DNA from: Diogma glabrata
Taxonomy: Eukaryota > Arthropoda > Insecta > Diptera > Cylindrotomidae
Length of the DNA: 64,000 nucleotides
Assembly (NCBI GenBank): GCA_963693315.1
Contig: OY856188.1
Location: 197,488,379-197,552,378 of the forward strand
Direction of reading: 5' to 3'
Part shown: piece after piece, positions 52,531-64,000 of the stretch
How the letters are laid out: every line of letters starts with the position of its first letter
Numbering within the stretch: position 1 is the first letter of the stretch
The notes under the pieces: generated by a model
Told to the model about the DNA's origin: nothing
Databases searched by the model: none
Seen by the model: the letters and a program-made list of their open reading frames with translations, nothing else
Program-made: the position numbers and the translations under genes

Positions 52531-54403
52531 AGTCAACGATTATACCCGCAGCACAAACAATCGGAAAACGACCACCGAAATCACACAACGAATGGTTTGA
52601 CGACGAGTGCCGCCAATCCGTTGAACATAAACAAAAACTGCGAGAAAAATGGTTAGCAAGGAACACCCGAAGCTCCCAAGCTGATTTTCTATGCACCAGG
52701 AAAGCCTCAGCAAAACATCTACGTAAAAAGAAACATGAAAACATGAAGAGTTGTATCGAAAACATCAACCAACATGGGGCCAAAGGAAATTCGAAAGAGT
52801 GCTTTGCCAATGCACGAAATCTGTCCAAAGATTTCCACCCAAGGTCCACAGCCATCAAAAATGAAAATAATGAGCTTACAACAAGGGAACGTGAGGTGCC
52901 GGCAGTGTGGCGATCCCACTTTCAAGACCTACTGAACAGGACGAATGAAGTTCATCCTACTAGAGCAATTGCTCTATCAACTGAGGAGATCTTTGTCCCT
53001 TACCCAGCAATAGAAAAAGTGGAAGCTGCCATTAAAAAACTGAAAAATGGCAAATCACCAGGTATCGATAGAATTCTCGCAGAACTATTTAAAAATGGAG
53101 GAGCAGCTATGGTCTCACGTATATACGATCTGATTCTTGCAATCTGGGACCAAGAACACTACATATAAAATATTGGCTAATGTCGTACTTGCTCGACTCA
53201 TCCCATTCGCCTGATCTTTCGTCGGTGACTATCAGTGTGGTTTTCCACCCAACCGTTCAACCACAGATCAATGTTTTGCCTTAAGGATGCTTTCACCAGT
53301 TCTACGTTGATTTCAGGCAAGCATATGATAGCATCATCCACGACAACCTTTAGTCCGCACTCATATGCCTTGGTATCCCAGAGAAACTTGTTTCTCTGTG
53401 CAAACTCACAACATCGGGATCAAATTGTAGAATAGTAATCGAAGGGGCAGTTTCTGATCCTTTCGATATAACATCAGGTGTTCGACAAAATGATACACTC
53501 GCGCCCGTACTATTTAATTTGGCACTTGAGCACGCGATAAGAAAAAGCCGAATTGAGACACAAAACTGCATGTTTAACAAATCTAATCAAGTTCTTGACT
53601 ACGCTGATGATATTGTGCTTCTCGGACGTAGAACAAGCGATATTAAGGATAGTCACTCTCAGCTTGAAAGAAATGCTAAACGACTTGGATTATGCATCAA
53701 CACTGGCAAAACTAAAGTGTTAACAACATCTAGGAACATACCTACCGGAAACCTGAATACTGGCGACTATGAAATGGAACGCGTGGAAAACTTCAAATAC
53801 CTCGGGTCTGTAATAACATCGTCAAATGACATGCAGGCAGATATCAAAGCCCGTGTCTCTGCCGCATACAGAGTTTTCTACGCATACTCAAAACTTCTGC
53901 GATCAAAACATCTTTCACGGTCATGTAAACTCATCCTTTACAAAGCATTAATCCAACCTGTGCTTACATTTGAAAGTGAAAGCTGGACACTGACTTCCTC
54001 CGATTGTAGAATTTTAGCAACATTCGAGAGGAAGGTCATACGAACAATTTATGGTCCATGTAAAGTTGCTGAAAATCAGTATAGAATCCGAATGAATCAT
54101 GAAATCAGACTTCTTGGAGGCTGCGATGTAATCGGATTCATTAAACCCAACCGGATTATATGGTTTGGTCAAGTAGAAATGACTCCATTAGATAGAATGA
54201 TAAAAAAGCGTCCCAACCAGCTCGTTCGTCGGAGAGGAAGACCTAGACAACGCTGGCGTGACGACTTCATCCAAGACCTTCGTGATATAGGATATCGAAA
54301 CTGGGGTGAACTGGTCAGGGAACGAGAAGATTGGAAGCTGATTGCACAAACGTCGAAATCCCTCCATGGGAGGGATAAAAGTGAGAGAAAGAGAGAGAAG
54401 TGA
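52531..54403 (+). pseudogene. LINE reverse transcriptase
   Basis: Connector KSHNEWFDDECRQSVEHK and helical region, then LKNGKSPGIDRILAELFKNG (RT block 1). A deletion at about 53155 removes the block before YKILANVVLARLIP. Then DYQCGFPPNRSTTDQCFAL, DFRQAYDSIIHD, SGVRQNDTLAPVLFNLALEH and VLDYADDIVLLGR with the catalytic YADD. The C-terminal part is open for 294 codons: ENFKYLGSVITSSN, RIRMNHEIRLL and RGRPRQRWRDDFIQDLRDIG. Frameshifts near 53280 and 53350 and stops make it inactive. Confidence 0.9.
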
Positions 54404-54410
54404 ACATCGA

Positions 54411-55075
54411 AAAGAAAATATCCAGTAAACTCACAAAACATGGAGCCAAATGCAACTTTAGTTATCTGGAAACCCATGTTTTTTATGAGAAAAAATTGTT
54501 ACGACCGGCCCATTTACTCTAAAACTTAAATCTTAATATCTAAAGAAATTCAATAATTTGATTTGTTAATCTATTTCGGTTTCGGCCTTATTTCAACTCA
54601 TACTCTATATTGGGAATCAAAATCAAATACAAAAACAACAAGTCAATCAACAAATTTATACATATTTTCTCATACAGCAATTTAAACATTTTTGCATCAA
54701 TAATAAAAACTGGGTTTTGCAAGTATTATGAAAGAATGTATGAGTCTTCGTCATAATGAATTACGGTTATTCAATATGTATTTTTTTTCATATTTATATT
54801 TTTATTTTATTTTATTTTTTTTATTTTATTTTTTTTTGTTTGTATTTTTTTTTATTTTCATGTTGTGGATTGATTTTTTTTTGTAGTATGATAATTTTGA
54901 TATCATATGGAATTGTTGTATTAAGCGTACGAGTGAAAAAAGAAACAAAAAATAGAAAATTCTAGCTATAAATTCGATTAAATTGTGTGATCGGGATATT
55001 ATGTAAATTTAAATCGAATAAACATTGTAATTTTGTAGTTATAAAAATATTTTAACAAATAATTATAAGCAAAAA
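54411..55075. other. AT-rich flank including a T-rich tract
   Basis: 54780-54885 is almost pure T with scattered A, G and C. No genes seen. Confidence 0.6.
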
Positions 55076-55535
55076 AATATTATTTTTTTAACTACTAACT
55101 TGAGAAATCGTCATTATTTACTCGAATACCCCAATGAGAAACAATTTTTCTCAATCTAGGTCAATAATAATAACAAAAAATTACCTAGGTTAATAATGTC
55201 AAATTTTCTTTTATTTTTAATTGAAATGAACAAAAAAACACAAATAAATAATAATTGCATTCCTTTATTTCGTTTTATTTGTATGAAACTAAACTTCCAG
55301 GCTACTTGATATTTTAAGATATTTAAAAAATGAAATGGAAAATGACTAATATCAAAATCTAATCAACGCAACTATGATAATTAGTGTTAGTAGTTAAAAA
55401 AATTCTATATAAACCTCGGTTGAGAAGACTAATATAGACCTCGAATATTATATCCCTCAGCGCTACGCGCCTCAGGATCTAAAAGTTCTCGGTCAGTAAT
55501 AGCTTACTTGTCAAGCTTGTTATATAATGTACTAT
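55076..55535 (-). mobile_element. MITE, copy 2 (inverse of 36873-37327)
   Basis: Reverse complement carries TACATTATATAACAAGCTTG, CCTGAGGCGCGTAGCGC and the inner TTTTTTAACTACTAAC inverted pair. Divergence from copy 1 is modest, and both keep the same ends, which defines the family limits. Confidence 0.82.
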
Positions 55536-55584
55536 TATTCAAGATATATATATGATATAATTTTTATCACCTCAATAAACAAAA

Positions 55585-56020
55585 ATTGGAGGAGCATTAT
55601 TTGAAGATATATTTTAATATAAAATATATTTGATCCGGAAGGTAAAATGTTTGATCATGCTAGTCGATTACATTGTGAGTCGAATCCTGTAAAATAGGTT
55701 TAATACTGGATATAATTTCGTGGCTATATCTAATAGAATTGGGGAATAAATTTCGTTCGGTATTAGCTACCTCAATACATGAAGATGGAAAACATAATAG
55801 TGATGAATTTAATGCACAAGAAAGCGAAAGAACAAGAGCTGATGATTTTGAGTATGTAATGTTTCGAAAAATATATAGAATAGAAGAAGGCGAAGCTCAA
55901 AGGCATCCAGTCATTTATCTGCTTATGTTTCATATAGTGAACTGTTAATGCGATTACAAAGAGGTGCTAACAATTTACATGGGTTTGAAGTGGATCGTCA
56001 AATATATATTTATTAATGTA
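55585..56020 (+). pseudogene. Processed pseudogene of RNA polymerase subunit Rpb8 (POLR2H)
   Basis: Rpb8 is a shared subunit of RNA polymerases I, II and III. Pieces in order: [100 protein letters not shown] and [13 protein letters not shown]. These span essentially the whole ~150-residue protein in register, with an early stop and three frame changes. No introns interrupt it, so it is a retrocopy. The C-terminal tip (MKKLAF in other animals) is lost. Not functional. Confidence 0.9.
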
Positions 56021-59000
56021 AGCTTTTTGGTTTAAACTAAACAATTTTTGTTTGTTTTTGGTTAATACATAGTTAGTTTACAAGAGATCTCCCCGGTTTA
56101 GATTCGATTAGGCACATATCCATTGGTCCACTGCGTTGTCTCCAGTGTTTTAATGATATTAGTGGAGAAGTGCATATTTTGACAAGAAGATTGAAAAGGA
56201 AAACGTAGTGACAATCAAAAATTTTTGACAATCATAATTATTAAAAAATATCCCAGAAGTACTTTTTTTCACAACAACATTGAGAACTACGAACTATTGT
56301 TAAGTTTAACAACACAAATAATTTTCACGAAATTTTTATAACTACAAACCGGAGGGAATACGTTTTTAAAAAATTGGTACTTTTAACCTTAGGAAAAAAT
56401 AACGAGCAACAAAATAAGAATGCTGATTTGAACTTTTTCGGTTAGATATTTGAAGTATTCTAGCACTAGTTTTCCAAATATTAGAGAGACTATAGTAGAT
56501 TCTTGTATGAGCTTAGAATGAAGGCAATTCTTCACGAGGATGAAGTTTCCCGAAACGAGCGTAGCGAGTGGAGGGAATCATCCGAGTGAAGAATTGCCAT
56601 CATCCTAAGCGAATACAAGATGCTATTTTATCCACGATTGTAAAATATTTCGTTTAATTTCCAGTTTTCATGCTAAAATTTGTATCGCCATATTCAAATA
56701 AAAACATCAAAGATAGCGAAAAACAAAACAAGTTTGTTGTTTAATTTGTTAGGGGAATATCTAATAAACTATAGAGCTGTTAAAGAGTTTTAATCAAATC
56801 CACTAGTTGTGGAATGAATAAAATTACAATGGAAGACATATGCATGGAAAGCATATATTCTTTAGTAGTCGTGGATAAATTTTTTTAACATATATACACA
56901 GACATTTTGCGGAAGCAATATATAAAATTTAAAGCATAAACTAATTTGCTTTTATCTAAATCATTTTGACACAATGCATAAATATGCTTTTTAAATTAAA
57001 ATGGCATTTACATATACGCAAAACATTCACCGTTGATATAAAACCAAAATGACGTTTAAGAAGCAAACATTAAAAACTTAAAACACAAAAAATAAAATTT
57101 TGTTGTTTTATTGAATAAACATGAATTTACTATCAGATTTTTTGTTGACCGAATTAACCCAATTTATGTAGTAACTATGTTTAGTTAACGATTTAAAACA
57201 ATTTCCTGTTCTCTATTTTCAACCATAAAAAACTAGTTGCACGTTAACAAAAATAGTGAGCTTAATTATTTAACCCAAGGTTGATTTTTTATTTCGGAGG
57301 AAAAGTTATAGTTTTTGATATTTTGAAAACGGTTTAAATATGAACACCTCGAACAGCATACAACCATTTCGACTTATCTCCATAGTATAATTTGTCCAAA
57401 GAAATTTAATTTCATGAAACTTAAATTTTACAACAAAAATATGAAGAAAACCAAGAGAAAAGAAAATATACGAGAATATGTAATTTAATCAATAGAAAAA
57501 ACCATAAAGAACCATAAGATCGTGATCATTGTTTTACTTCTTATTTCCATATACCGGAAATTCAAAAACTATTACTACTCCACGATTCTTCTCTTTTTAT
57601 TTTACGTTTCATTTGTTTTATGTTTACGAGCATTGTAAAATAATAGTTTGTATTTTTCTTTAAAAGATTTAACTAATATATTTAATAATAAGAACATTTT
57701 TTTTTATTTCTGAAATTTATATAACAAAATTCTGTTTTTTAATTAGAAAGGAAAACATAAGTTCAAATGATATAAGTTTTCTACAAGTAAAACAGCTGCG
57801 CCAATTTAATATTATTTGCAACTACTAAAAATTCATATGTTTTCATAACACTAAAATCTTTACATGTCAATAAACGACCTTCAACCAAATTCAATAGTTT
57901 TATAAATATTCATATTTTATTCAAAATATTTAAATAAGAATCGGTTTATTGAATTATAAATTCCGTCGATTGCTTTGCATATGAATGAGTCTATGCAACG
58001 ATTTGTATCAAATTTGAATTTTGTGCGACAAAGGTTAAATTTTTTTAGTGTGACCTGATATAAATAAATAAATAAACAAAGCAAAAGTAATTCTAAAAGA
58101 GATATTTACGTCTATATAAGGAACTGGTTTGCTTAACTTTATTTTAAATTTATTGTTTGTTGTCGTTTAAGTGATAAAGTTTGACATTTATGTGTACAAA
58201 AATATGTAATTTTGTCGATTTAAAATTCAAAATGATTTCAATAAAAATTAGTTGAATTTTTATTTTAATGTGTTATTTAATACCATATGTATAACCTTGA
58301 AATTATTTATGATGACAGTAATTCAATGTATATTGTAGGTGTTTTACTGTTTTTAACAATTAAATTGATCATCAAATTATTTAACTAAATGAAGTGTAAT
58401 AAAAAACATAATAGTAAATTGCGTATGTCAAAACGATATTTCTTACATAGTTTTTGTAATTATTTTAAACATGAATGCATGTAACATGCAACATATTTCG
58501 ATGTTCGAAGCGATTCAATATATAAAACTTTGATCGTTACTATTTATTATTATACCTCCTTTTATGATTTCAACTTTTACATTTTAATAGTCTTTCTAAT
58601 CTAAAATATCTAATCATTTTTGGGGACCGAATAATTGCGTAGCAGTCATTCGAAAATTTAACCTTTTTTTAACGAGGGTCAAAATGGCACCAATAAGCTT
58701 AGGACCGTTTAACAAACTATATCAGTTGATTGATTATGACCTTATCTTCAAAACGTCGCTTAGTAAACTAAAATCCATGCCTGAGAAATCCAGGTATGGA
58801 TAACATGAGCGTCCACGCATGTGGTACCTTAAATTTTAAAAGAACTTAAAACTGTCATAACTTTTGTTCTAGACCCCCTGAGAACTTTGTAAGAACTTTA
58901 AATTAAAGGTCTCTGTGAGTAATGGGCAAGATATTCCTTGTCAGTTCTATTTTCCGTCCTTTTTAGCTATTAACTATTGGTGGAAAATCGATTCAAAACG

Positions 59001-59380
59001 CCGATAAAATAAGAAATTTGAACCCGACCTTTTCCGCTGTTTTTGAAACTTCGGTAATCATTGGTATAATAAAAAAAAATTAGCACGTGTTTTTATTTGT
59101 CACAAGTTTTGACACAGGGTGGCTCGAAACTTCTTCAGAAATTTAGATTTAGATTTTTTAAATTAAACTCGATTTTGGTAAATTTTTTTTTGTTTGAAAG
59201 GTGCTTAGAGAGGCCGACTACACTGACAAAAAACATATTTTTAGATGATTTTTTGAAGTGAAAACTTCTTTAGGCGCGTTGTGCAATTTTGTATGGGGAA
59301 AAATATATATATTTGAGTTATCATTTTCACGCATCACGTATATATTTTTAATAATAAAATACCTCTATCCGTTTGTAATG
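56021..59380. other. AT-rich region, no genes identified
   Basis: Apart from the hairpin at 56501-56620 nothing is recognised. A stretch near 58680-59130 is less AT-rich (GACCCCCTGAGAACTTTGTA; GTTTTGACACAGGGTGGC) and is partly repeated, inverted, at 46750-46840, so it is probably old transposon DNA. Confidence 0.5.
56501..56620. repeat. 120-bp hairpin-forming MITE-like repeat
   Basis: Arms of about 43 bp: TCTTGTATGAGCTTAG... pairs with ...CTAAGCGAATACAAGA, and GGCAATTCTTCAC pairs with GTGAAGAATTGCC. The loop contains AACGAGCGTAGCGAGTGGAG. Confidence 0.8.
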
Positions 59381-59389
59381 TTTCAATTT

Positions 59390-59455
59390 GCAATATTGAT
59401 ATCGCGGTCGACTGAGGTTCTATAGGTCGAGGGTTCAATTCCTGGAGTGGTACAT
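59390..59455 (+). repeat. tRNA-like B-box sequence
   Basis: GAGGGTTCAATTCCTGG has the T-arm/B-box form. The preceding ATATCGCGGTCGACTGAGG does not give a convincing A box or D arm, and acceptor pairing is absent. Probably a tRNA pseudogene or SINE piece. Confidence 0.35.
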
Positions 59456-59819
59456 TTTTTTATTTTTAATAAATACCATTAAAATTATTGTATTTTTATT
59501 CATGAAACATTTCTTTTTACGAATTTTAAAAAATTGATCGATAATGCAGTTTTTTAAAGTTATTGCTACTGTCTTTTTCCGTTTCGTTCAAATTATTATC
59601 ATTTCGATATTAACAAGAAAATTAATTATTTGTTTGGCAGGCAGTGCTAAAAATAATAAAATATTGGTTTTCAACCCTGTGAAATAAAATAAGGAAAATA
59701 AAAACTACTATTTGAGTATGTTTCTCTTTCAATATAAGTTGATATCTTCATCACAAAAGATTGATTTAAACACAGGGGGTGTTGTACGATTTTAAATGGC
59801 CAAACATTGATATATTCGA

Positions 59820-59955
59820 GTCATCAAGCATAATTCGAGTCATCAAGCATTCGAGTCATCATACTAACTAAATATTGAATCTATATATATAAAATTTAAA
59901 GTATGTCTGTTTGTCCTTTATGCATTAATTCACCATTCAATTGATCATCATGAAA
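59820..59955 (+). mobile_element. Helitron 5' end, plus orientation
   Basis: After a short triplicated ATTCGAGTCATCAAGC (59827-59870), an A is followed by TCTATATATATAAAATTTAA and GTATGTCTGTTTGTCC, the usual Helitron 5' terminus. The 3' end was not found, so the element is either truncated or continues unrecognised. Confidence 0.6.
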
Positions 59956-61960
59956 ATTTGGGAAGTTATTGTGTACACTAGCCCAAAGGTAACTGGCCAA
60001 TTTTCTTTTTTCAAAAACTACACCTAAGGACCCTTATAATTATCTTAATGGATTTTGATAAATGTTGATAATTTTTTAATTTGGGTTTTATTTAAATATC
60101 GTTTTACATGGTTAGTTTACTTTCATCAATGTTTTTTTGTTTGAATATAATTTTTATGAAATTGAAAAATGAAATTATAATCTGAAACAATTACATTTGT
60201 ATATCAAAATTATATGTATTGGAATTTAACATATTTTAACAAATTTTCATTATCAAATTTTATCATCTACATTCTACACCAAATATGTTGTTGGTTTGCA
60301 ATGGTATGTAATACATGTTTCTAAAATTAAGTGAAGATAGTTGATAACATCGAGTATATCGATTTAAAGCTCAAAATTACGAGACGGAATTCGCACAAAT
60401 AGTATAAAAAGAAGCATAGCTTATGTATGATCAAACATGGATGGCAATCATGATGAATAAACTAATTAGAAATTTCGGTACTTCGGTAATTTGCAAACGG
60501 TAACAATGAATTAATACCAATGAATTTAATACTTAGCTTTCCGCAGGAAGATTTGTAAAATTTAAAATTGTTGATCTATGGGTGTGACAACCCCGCGCAC
60601 TTTAGTCCCTGATATTGGCATATGAGTTAACTTGAGATATCGTACACCACTGAAAATATTATCAAAAGTGATATCTTAGGGGTGCTGGCTTTTATATCAA
60701 AAACCCAATTTTAGAAACGCAGAAATTTAAATTCAAAAATAACCACAAATTCAAAACAAAATTTTCCTGCTATGCACATGTCAAGAAAAAAAAACAAATT
60801 GTTTTATCCTTTGTTTTATACAAGAAAAACGAAGAATAAATGAGAGAATAGAATTTTATTCTCGAATTAATTTGTTGTTCTGATTAATCTGTTCGATCAC
60901 ATCAAATACCCCACTGTAACCAAGGATATAGGGTCGTAAATAATTTTAAATAAACCTGGCTGAACGATAGGAATCGGAAAAATACAACATCAGAAACCAC
61001 TGAGAAGCGAGTGGTTGCGGAGTAGGGAGAGTGGTTCCAAATTTTATTTTAGCTTATGAGGGTTAAAAAAATTGTAATTTGATTGTCTTCTTTTTTTGTA
61101 AATATTAAAATGGTGTTAACTTAATTACAATTTAGGGAGAATTGTGGCATGGTAGCTGGCCTCCACAGAACCTGGGTTATGTAAGAAGCACGAGTTTTAG
61201 ATTTATTTTTTGTTTAACAATTTTCTTGTGAGTGAGGTTGGTCAATAGAAACCGAGGCTGTATTTCATGTGCACGACCAACTGGTGGTTCTTCACGGACC
61301 ACTGGAAAGACCTCCTACTACAAGATGGCGTCCAACGGAGCCTCTAGAGTGACAAAATTTGGATCTTTAGATTCAAACAAGGTTGTTCTAAATACTACTA
61401 TCATTATTTGTATTATTGTGTACCGCAGGAGTGAGTATTAGCCCTTCAGGCTAATGCTTATTATGACGTTACGATCCCGCGAAAAACTTTACACCGCTAT
61501 GCTCAAATAAAAGTTTTGACCATTGTCTTCGTTGATTATTCATTAGAGCATAGCTTGTTAGGGTGTTCTTGGAGGGAATATCTGTGGACGATAACATAGA
61601 TGTATTCGTCTGTCCTTCGTGCCACGGTTGTAGCATCCAAAGGAACACCAGTTCTAACAACCTCCGTTATCAATACAGGTTGTTTGGATGTTGGCATTGA
61701 ACTTTCAAGGGAACACATAGAAGGAAAATGCCGGCCGTTTTGTAAGCATAGCTAGACCACATGTGTTGTCATAGCTAGTCCACATGAACTGATGTCATCG
61801 CCGGAACAGCATAGTAAAGTCCTTTAATTTAATTTTATTTTTGTAACCACCTAGTTTTTTTGAAACTGTCGGTTACAGCTCTACCATTATTTTTTGTGAA
61901 ATAAATTTTATTGACGTTTTAGAAAATTTTGAATTTTTGTATTTTGTTGAAAATATTAAA
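59956..61960. other. Region without recognised genes
   Basis: 61130-61800 is less AT-rich and contains a 69-codon plus frame (61232-61441) with no recognised family. It may be the 5' or 3' region of an old LINE. The rest is AT-rich. Confidence 0.45.
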
Positions 61961-61961
61961 T

Positions 61962-63470
61962 TACTTCGGTCTGAAAGACCTAAGTATTACATTTATGAGC
62001 CAAAAGTGAAATTCTTAACCTTACTTTTTTGGCATTTTTCGACGTTTTAGGACCTATTGATTCTAAAAAAGCAACAAAAAAATGTATGTCTGTCTGCCCG
62101 CCGGCCGTCACAACCGACGAAATCTAGAAAGAAAACGGCTGCAGGGAATTTAAAAATTTTGGTTTCTAAAATAGGTATACTCAATGGAAAGAGCCGAAAG
62201 GTGTTCGATAACTATACTGGAAGTGTGTCAAAAAATCGACAAGTATGTCAAAACAAGGAAATATGCATATTTTTTGCTTAAAAAACGTTCATTTTAAGTG
62301 ATTACGAGTAGGAGAAATCTTGATGGTCGGGATTGGTATGTGAGGCCAAAACTAGATTATTGCATCATAAGTTTGTCAAAAAATATTTTTAAGTGTGTCA
62401 AAAGAATGATTTTCATTTTTTTTAAATAATTTTTTGCCAAAAAATGAAATTAATTATTTGTATGACATGAAATTTAATCGAACATGAAATTGGACATGGA
62501 AATTATTGATTTCGTTATAATTTTTGGAATTTTGAAAAAAGTTTGTATTTTTGCTTTTGTAAGAATTTTTGGAATATTTTTAGAGTTTTGAAAAAGTTTA
62601 AATTTTTGATTGTGTTATAATTTTTGGAATATTTTTGGAATTTTGAAGAAAGTTTGTATTTTTAACTTTGTTATAATGTTTTATGCGATATTTTTATTAT
62701 TTTGAAAAAAGTTTTTTGATTTGGAAAAAGTTTCAATTTTTGATTTAGTAATATTTTTTTAACTTATGAAAAAAATTTGTGTTTTTGATTTTGTTATAAT
62801 TTTAAAAATTTTTGGGGAATTTTAAAAAAAGTTTATATTTTTGATTTTGTAAATTTTTGGAATTTTGAAAAAAGTTTGTAGTTTTGCTTTTGTAAGAATT
62901 TTCGGAATATTTTTAGAATTTTGAAAAAGTTTCAATTTTTGATTTTATTATAATTTTTTGAATATTTTTGGCATTTTGAAAAAAGTTTGTATTTTTGATT
63001 TTGTTATAATTTTTGCAATATTTTTAGAAATTTGGAAAAAGTTTGAGTTTTGGAATTATGAAATTTTGCAATAATTTTAGAATTTTGATAAAGTTTCAAT
63101 TTTTGATTTTGTAAGAATTTTCGAAATATTTTTAGAATTTTGAAAAAGTTTAAATGTTTTATTTTATTATAATTTTTTGGAATTTTGAAAAAAGTTTGTA
63201 CTTTTGATTTTGTTATAATTTTTGGAATATTTTAAGAATTTTGAAAAAAGTTTGAATTTCTGAATTATGAATTTTTGAAATATTTTTAAAATTTTGAAAA
63301 AATTAAAATTTTTGATTTTATTTTATTATCATATTTGCAATATTTTTAGAATTTTGAAAAAAGGTTTATTAATCTTTGATTTTATAATAATTTTTGGAAT
63401 GTTTTTAAGAACTTTAAAAAAAAGTTTAAATTTTTGATTTTATTTTAATTTTTAGAATATTTTTGGTAGT
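61962..63470 (+). repeat. Dispersed repeat, copy 3, with expanded ~58-bp minisatellite
   Basis: The same head, TACTTCGGTCTGAAAGACC, and body as the copies at 31356 and 34206. The tail (about 62505-63465) is expanded to well over a dozen degenerate copies of a unit close to TTTTGATTTTGTTATAATTT plus TTGGAATATTTTTAGAATTT plus TGAAAAAAGT. Confidence 0.9.
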
Positions 63471-64000
63471 AGTATGCTTGGTATATCATCTTTTTACTAA
63501 GTTATATCAAATACAATACTATCGATCTCATACATATTTTTTTTCCAACTTTTTTTTTAAATGAGGGATTATTACTGCAGTGCTGCCTTGTAACGAAAAA
63601 AAATGTAAATATTATTTTATCTCAGACACATACTATTTTGCAGCGACACACAACGAATATTACAAATATTGTGTCAAATTATAATTATTTTTAGAAAATC
63701 AAAATATGTTCGTGTTTTTCTTTTTCAAGACTAAACTTTTATTTTATTATGCGTGTGTAACTGTGTATCTATTTGTGTGTGTGAGTGGTTAAGAAATATT
63801 TTTTGTGGATTTGTATATAATTTTGGTTTTTAATTCTTCTCGTTATGCGATTTTTGAAATGATTTATGAGAAAAATTTGTTAAGGAAAACTGGGAAAACT
63901 AAAGAGCTTAGTCGGTTTTGTGAAGTTTTGTAGAATGGTGTATTTGGTAGAATGAATGTACTTCTAAGGCCGGGGTGCTATTCTTGTAAGCGGGTCAAAC
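63471..64000. other. Window end, nothing identified
   Basis: AT-rich sequence with no repeat termini or coding similarity recognised. Confidence 0.5.

Larger units (their letters stand above)
51000..54410 (+). mobile_element. Nearly complete RTE-type LINE, broken by stops, a deletion and an insertion
   Basis: A GC-richer block comprising a 5' leader (about 51000-51540), an apurinic-type endonuclease, and a reverse transcriptase ending at 54403 with a GAGA-rich 3' end. A short reverse-strand LINE tail is inserted at about 51738-51837. It is upstream of the cadherin in cadherin orientation but on the other strand. Related fragments lie at 1870-2310 and 14414-14480. Confidence 0.88.

Noticed and set aside
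54756..54965. 69-codon Phe/Tyr-rich plus frame
   Set aside because: A translation of a T-rich low-complexity tract.
59390..59455. Functional tRNA gene
   Set aside because: Only the B-box/T-arm is convincing; acceptor and D arm do not pair.
61232..61441. 69-codon plus frame in a less AT-rich stretch
   Set aside because: No recognisable motif; perhaps part of an old LINE untranslated region.

Overview
The window is insect-type nuclear DNA, strongly AT-rich by eye. It is dominated by one spliced host gene on the minus strand and by layers of transposable elements packed into that gene's introns and its upstream flank. Evidence for an insect: a conserved cadherin with GT-AG introns that are either tiny (57-66 bp) or kilobases long, copia with a copia-type primer site, RTE-type LINEs, a Penelope-like element, hAT, Helitron, MULE and gypsy remnants, and a processed copy of RNA polymerase subunit Rpb8. 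I cannot name the order or species. No bacterial-style operons, CRISPR arrays or rRNA genes are present.

Host genes. (1) Nine coding exons of a six-EC-repeat cadherin (Cad86C-like by recall) run from the signal-peptide exon at 42,952 down to the transmembrane exon ending at 2,902. The exons join in frame. The rest of the cytoplasmic tail and any 5'UTR exon lie outside or were not found. (2) A compact intronless plus-strand gene at 40,091-40,891 encodes an unrecognised 266-residue four-pass membrane protein. It sits inside cadherin intron 1, with a TATA-like box and a poly(A) signal.

Layout. 1-2,900: distal cadherin intron with an RTE relic. 2,902-7,479: cadherin exons 9 to 4, with a long (TC)n tract in intron 5. 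7,525-14,154: a decayed copia element whose 3' LTR is split by a 393-bp MITE and a 3.36-kb hAT-like element (8-bp target duplication). 17,911-18,184: exons 3 and 2. 18,397-28,361: a minus-strand Helitron that has swallowed a CTG-flanked Harbinger-like MITE, which has itself swallowed a young LTR retrotransposon with near-identical LTRs. 28.4-34.9 kb: Helitron-end duplications, a MITE built of alternating short motifs, a 762-bp palindrome with a GC-rich core, and dispersed repeats with minisatellite tails. 34.9-37.6 kb: a Penelope-like element with a candidate hammerhead ribozyme. 37.7-39.4 kb: LINE and MULE relics. 40.1-43.0 kb: the nested gene, a hAT MITE and cadherin exon 1. 43.6-49.8 kb: gypsy integrase, a BED-domain hAT and nested TIR elements. 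51-54.4 kb: an almost complete but broken RTE-type LINE. 55.1-56.0 kb: a MITE copy and the Rpb8 retropseudogene. 56-64 kb: mostly unannotatable AT-rich DNA, a Helitron 5' end and a long minisatellite.

How it fits together. The cadherin is the only gene with conserved multi-exon structure. Its small introns are untouched, while three introns have grown by repeated nested insertion. Target duplications read directly from the sequence (GTTCACAT, TAGATTAA, AAATTACC, CTG, ATAT, TA) give an insertion order for much of the pile-up. All family names come from motif recognition without database searches.
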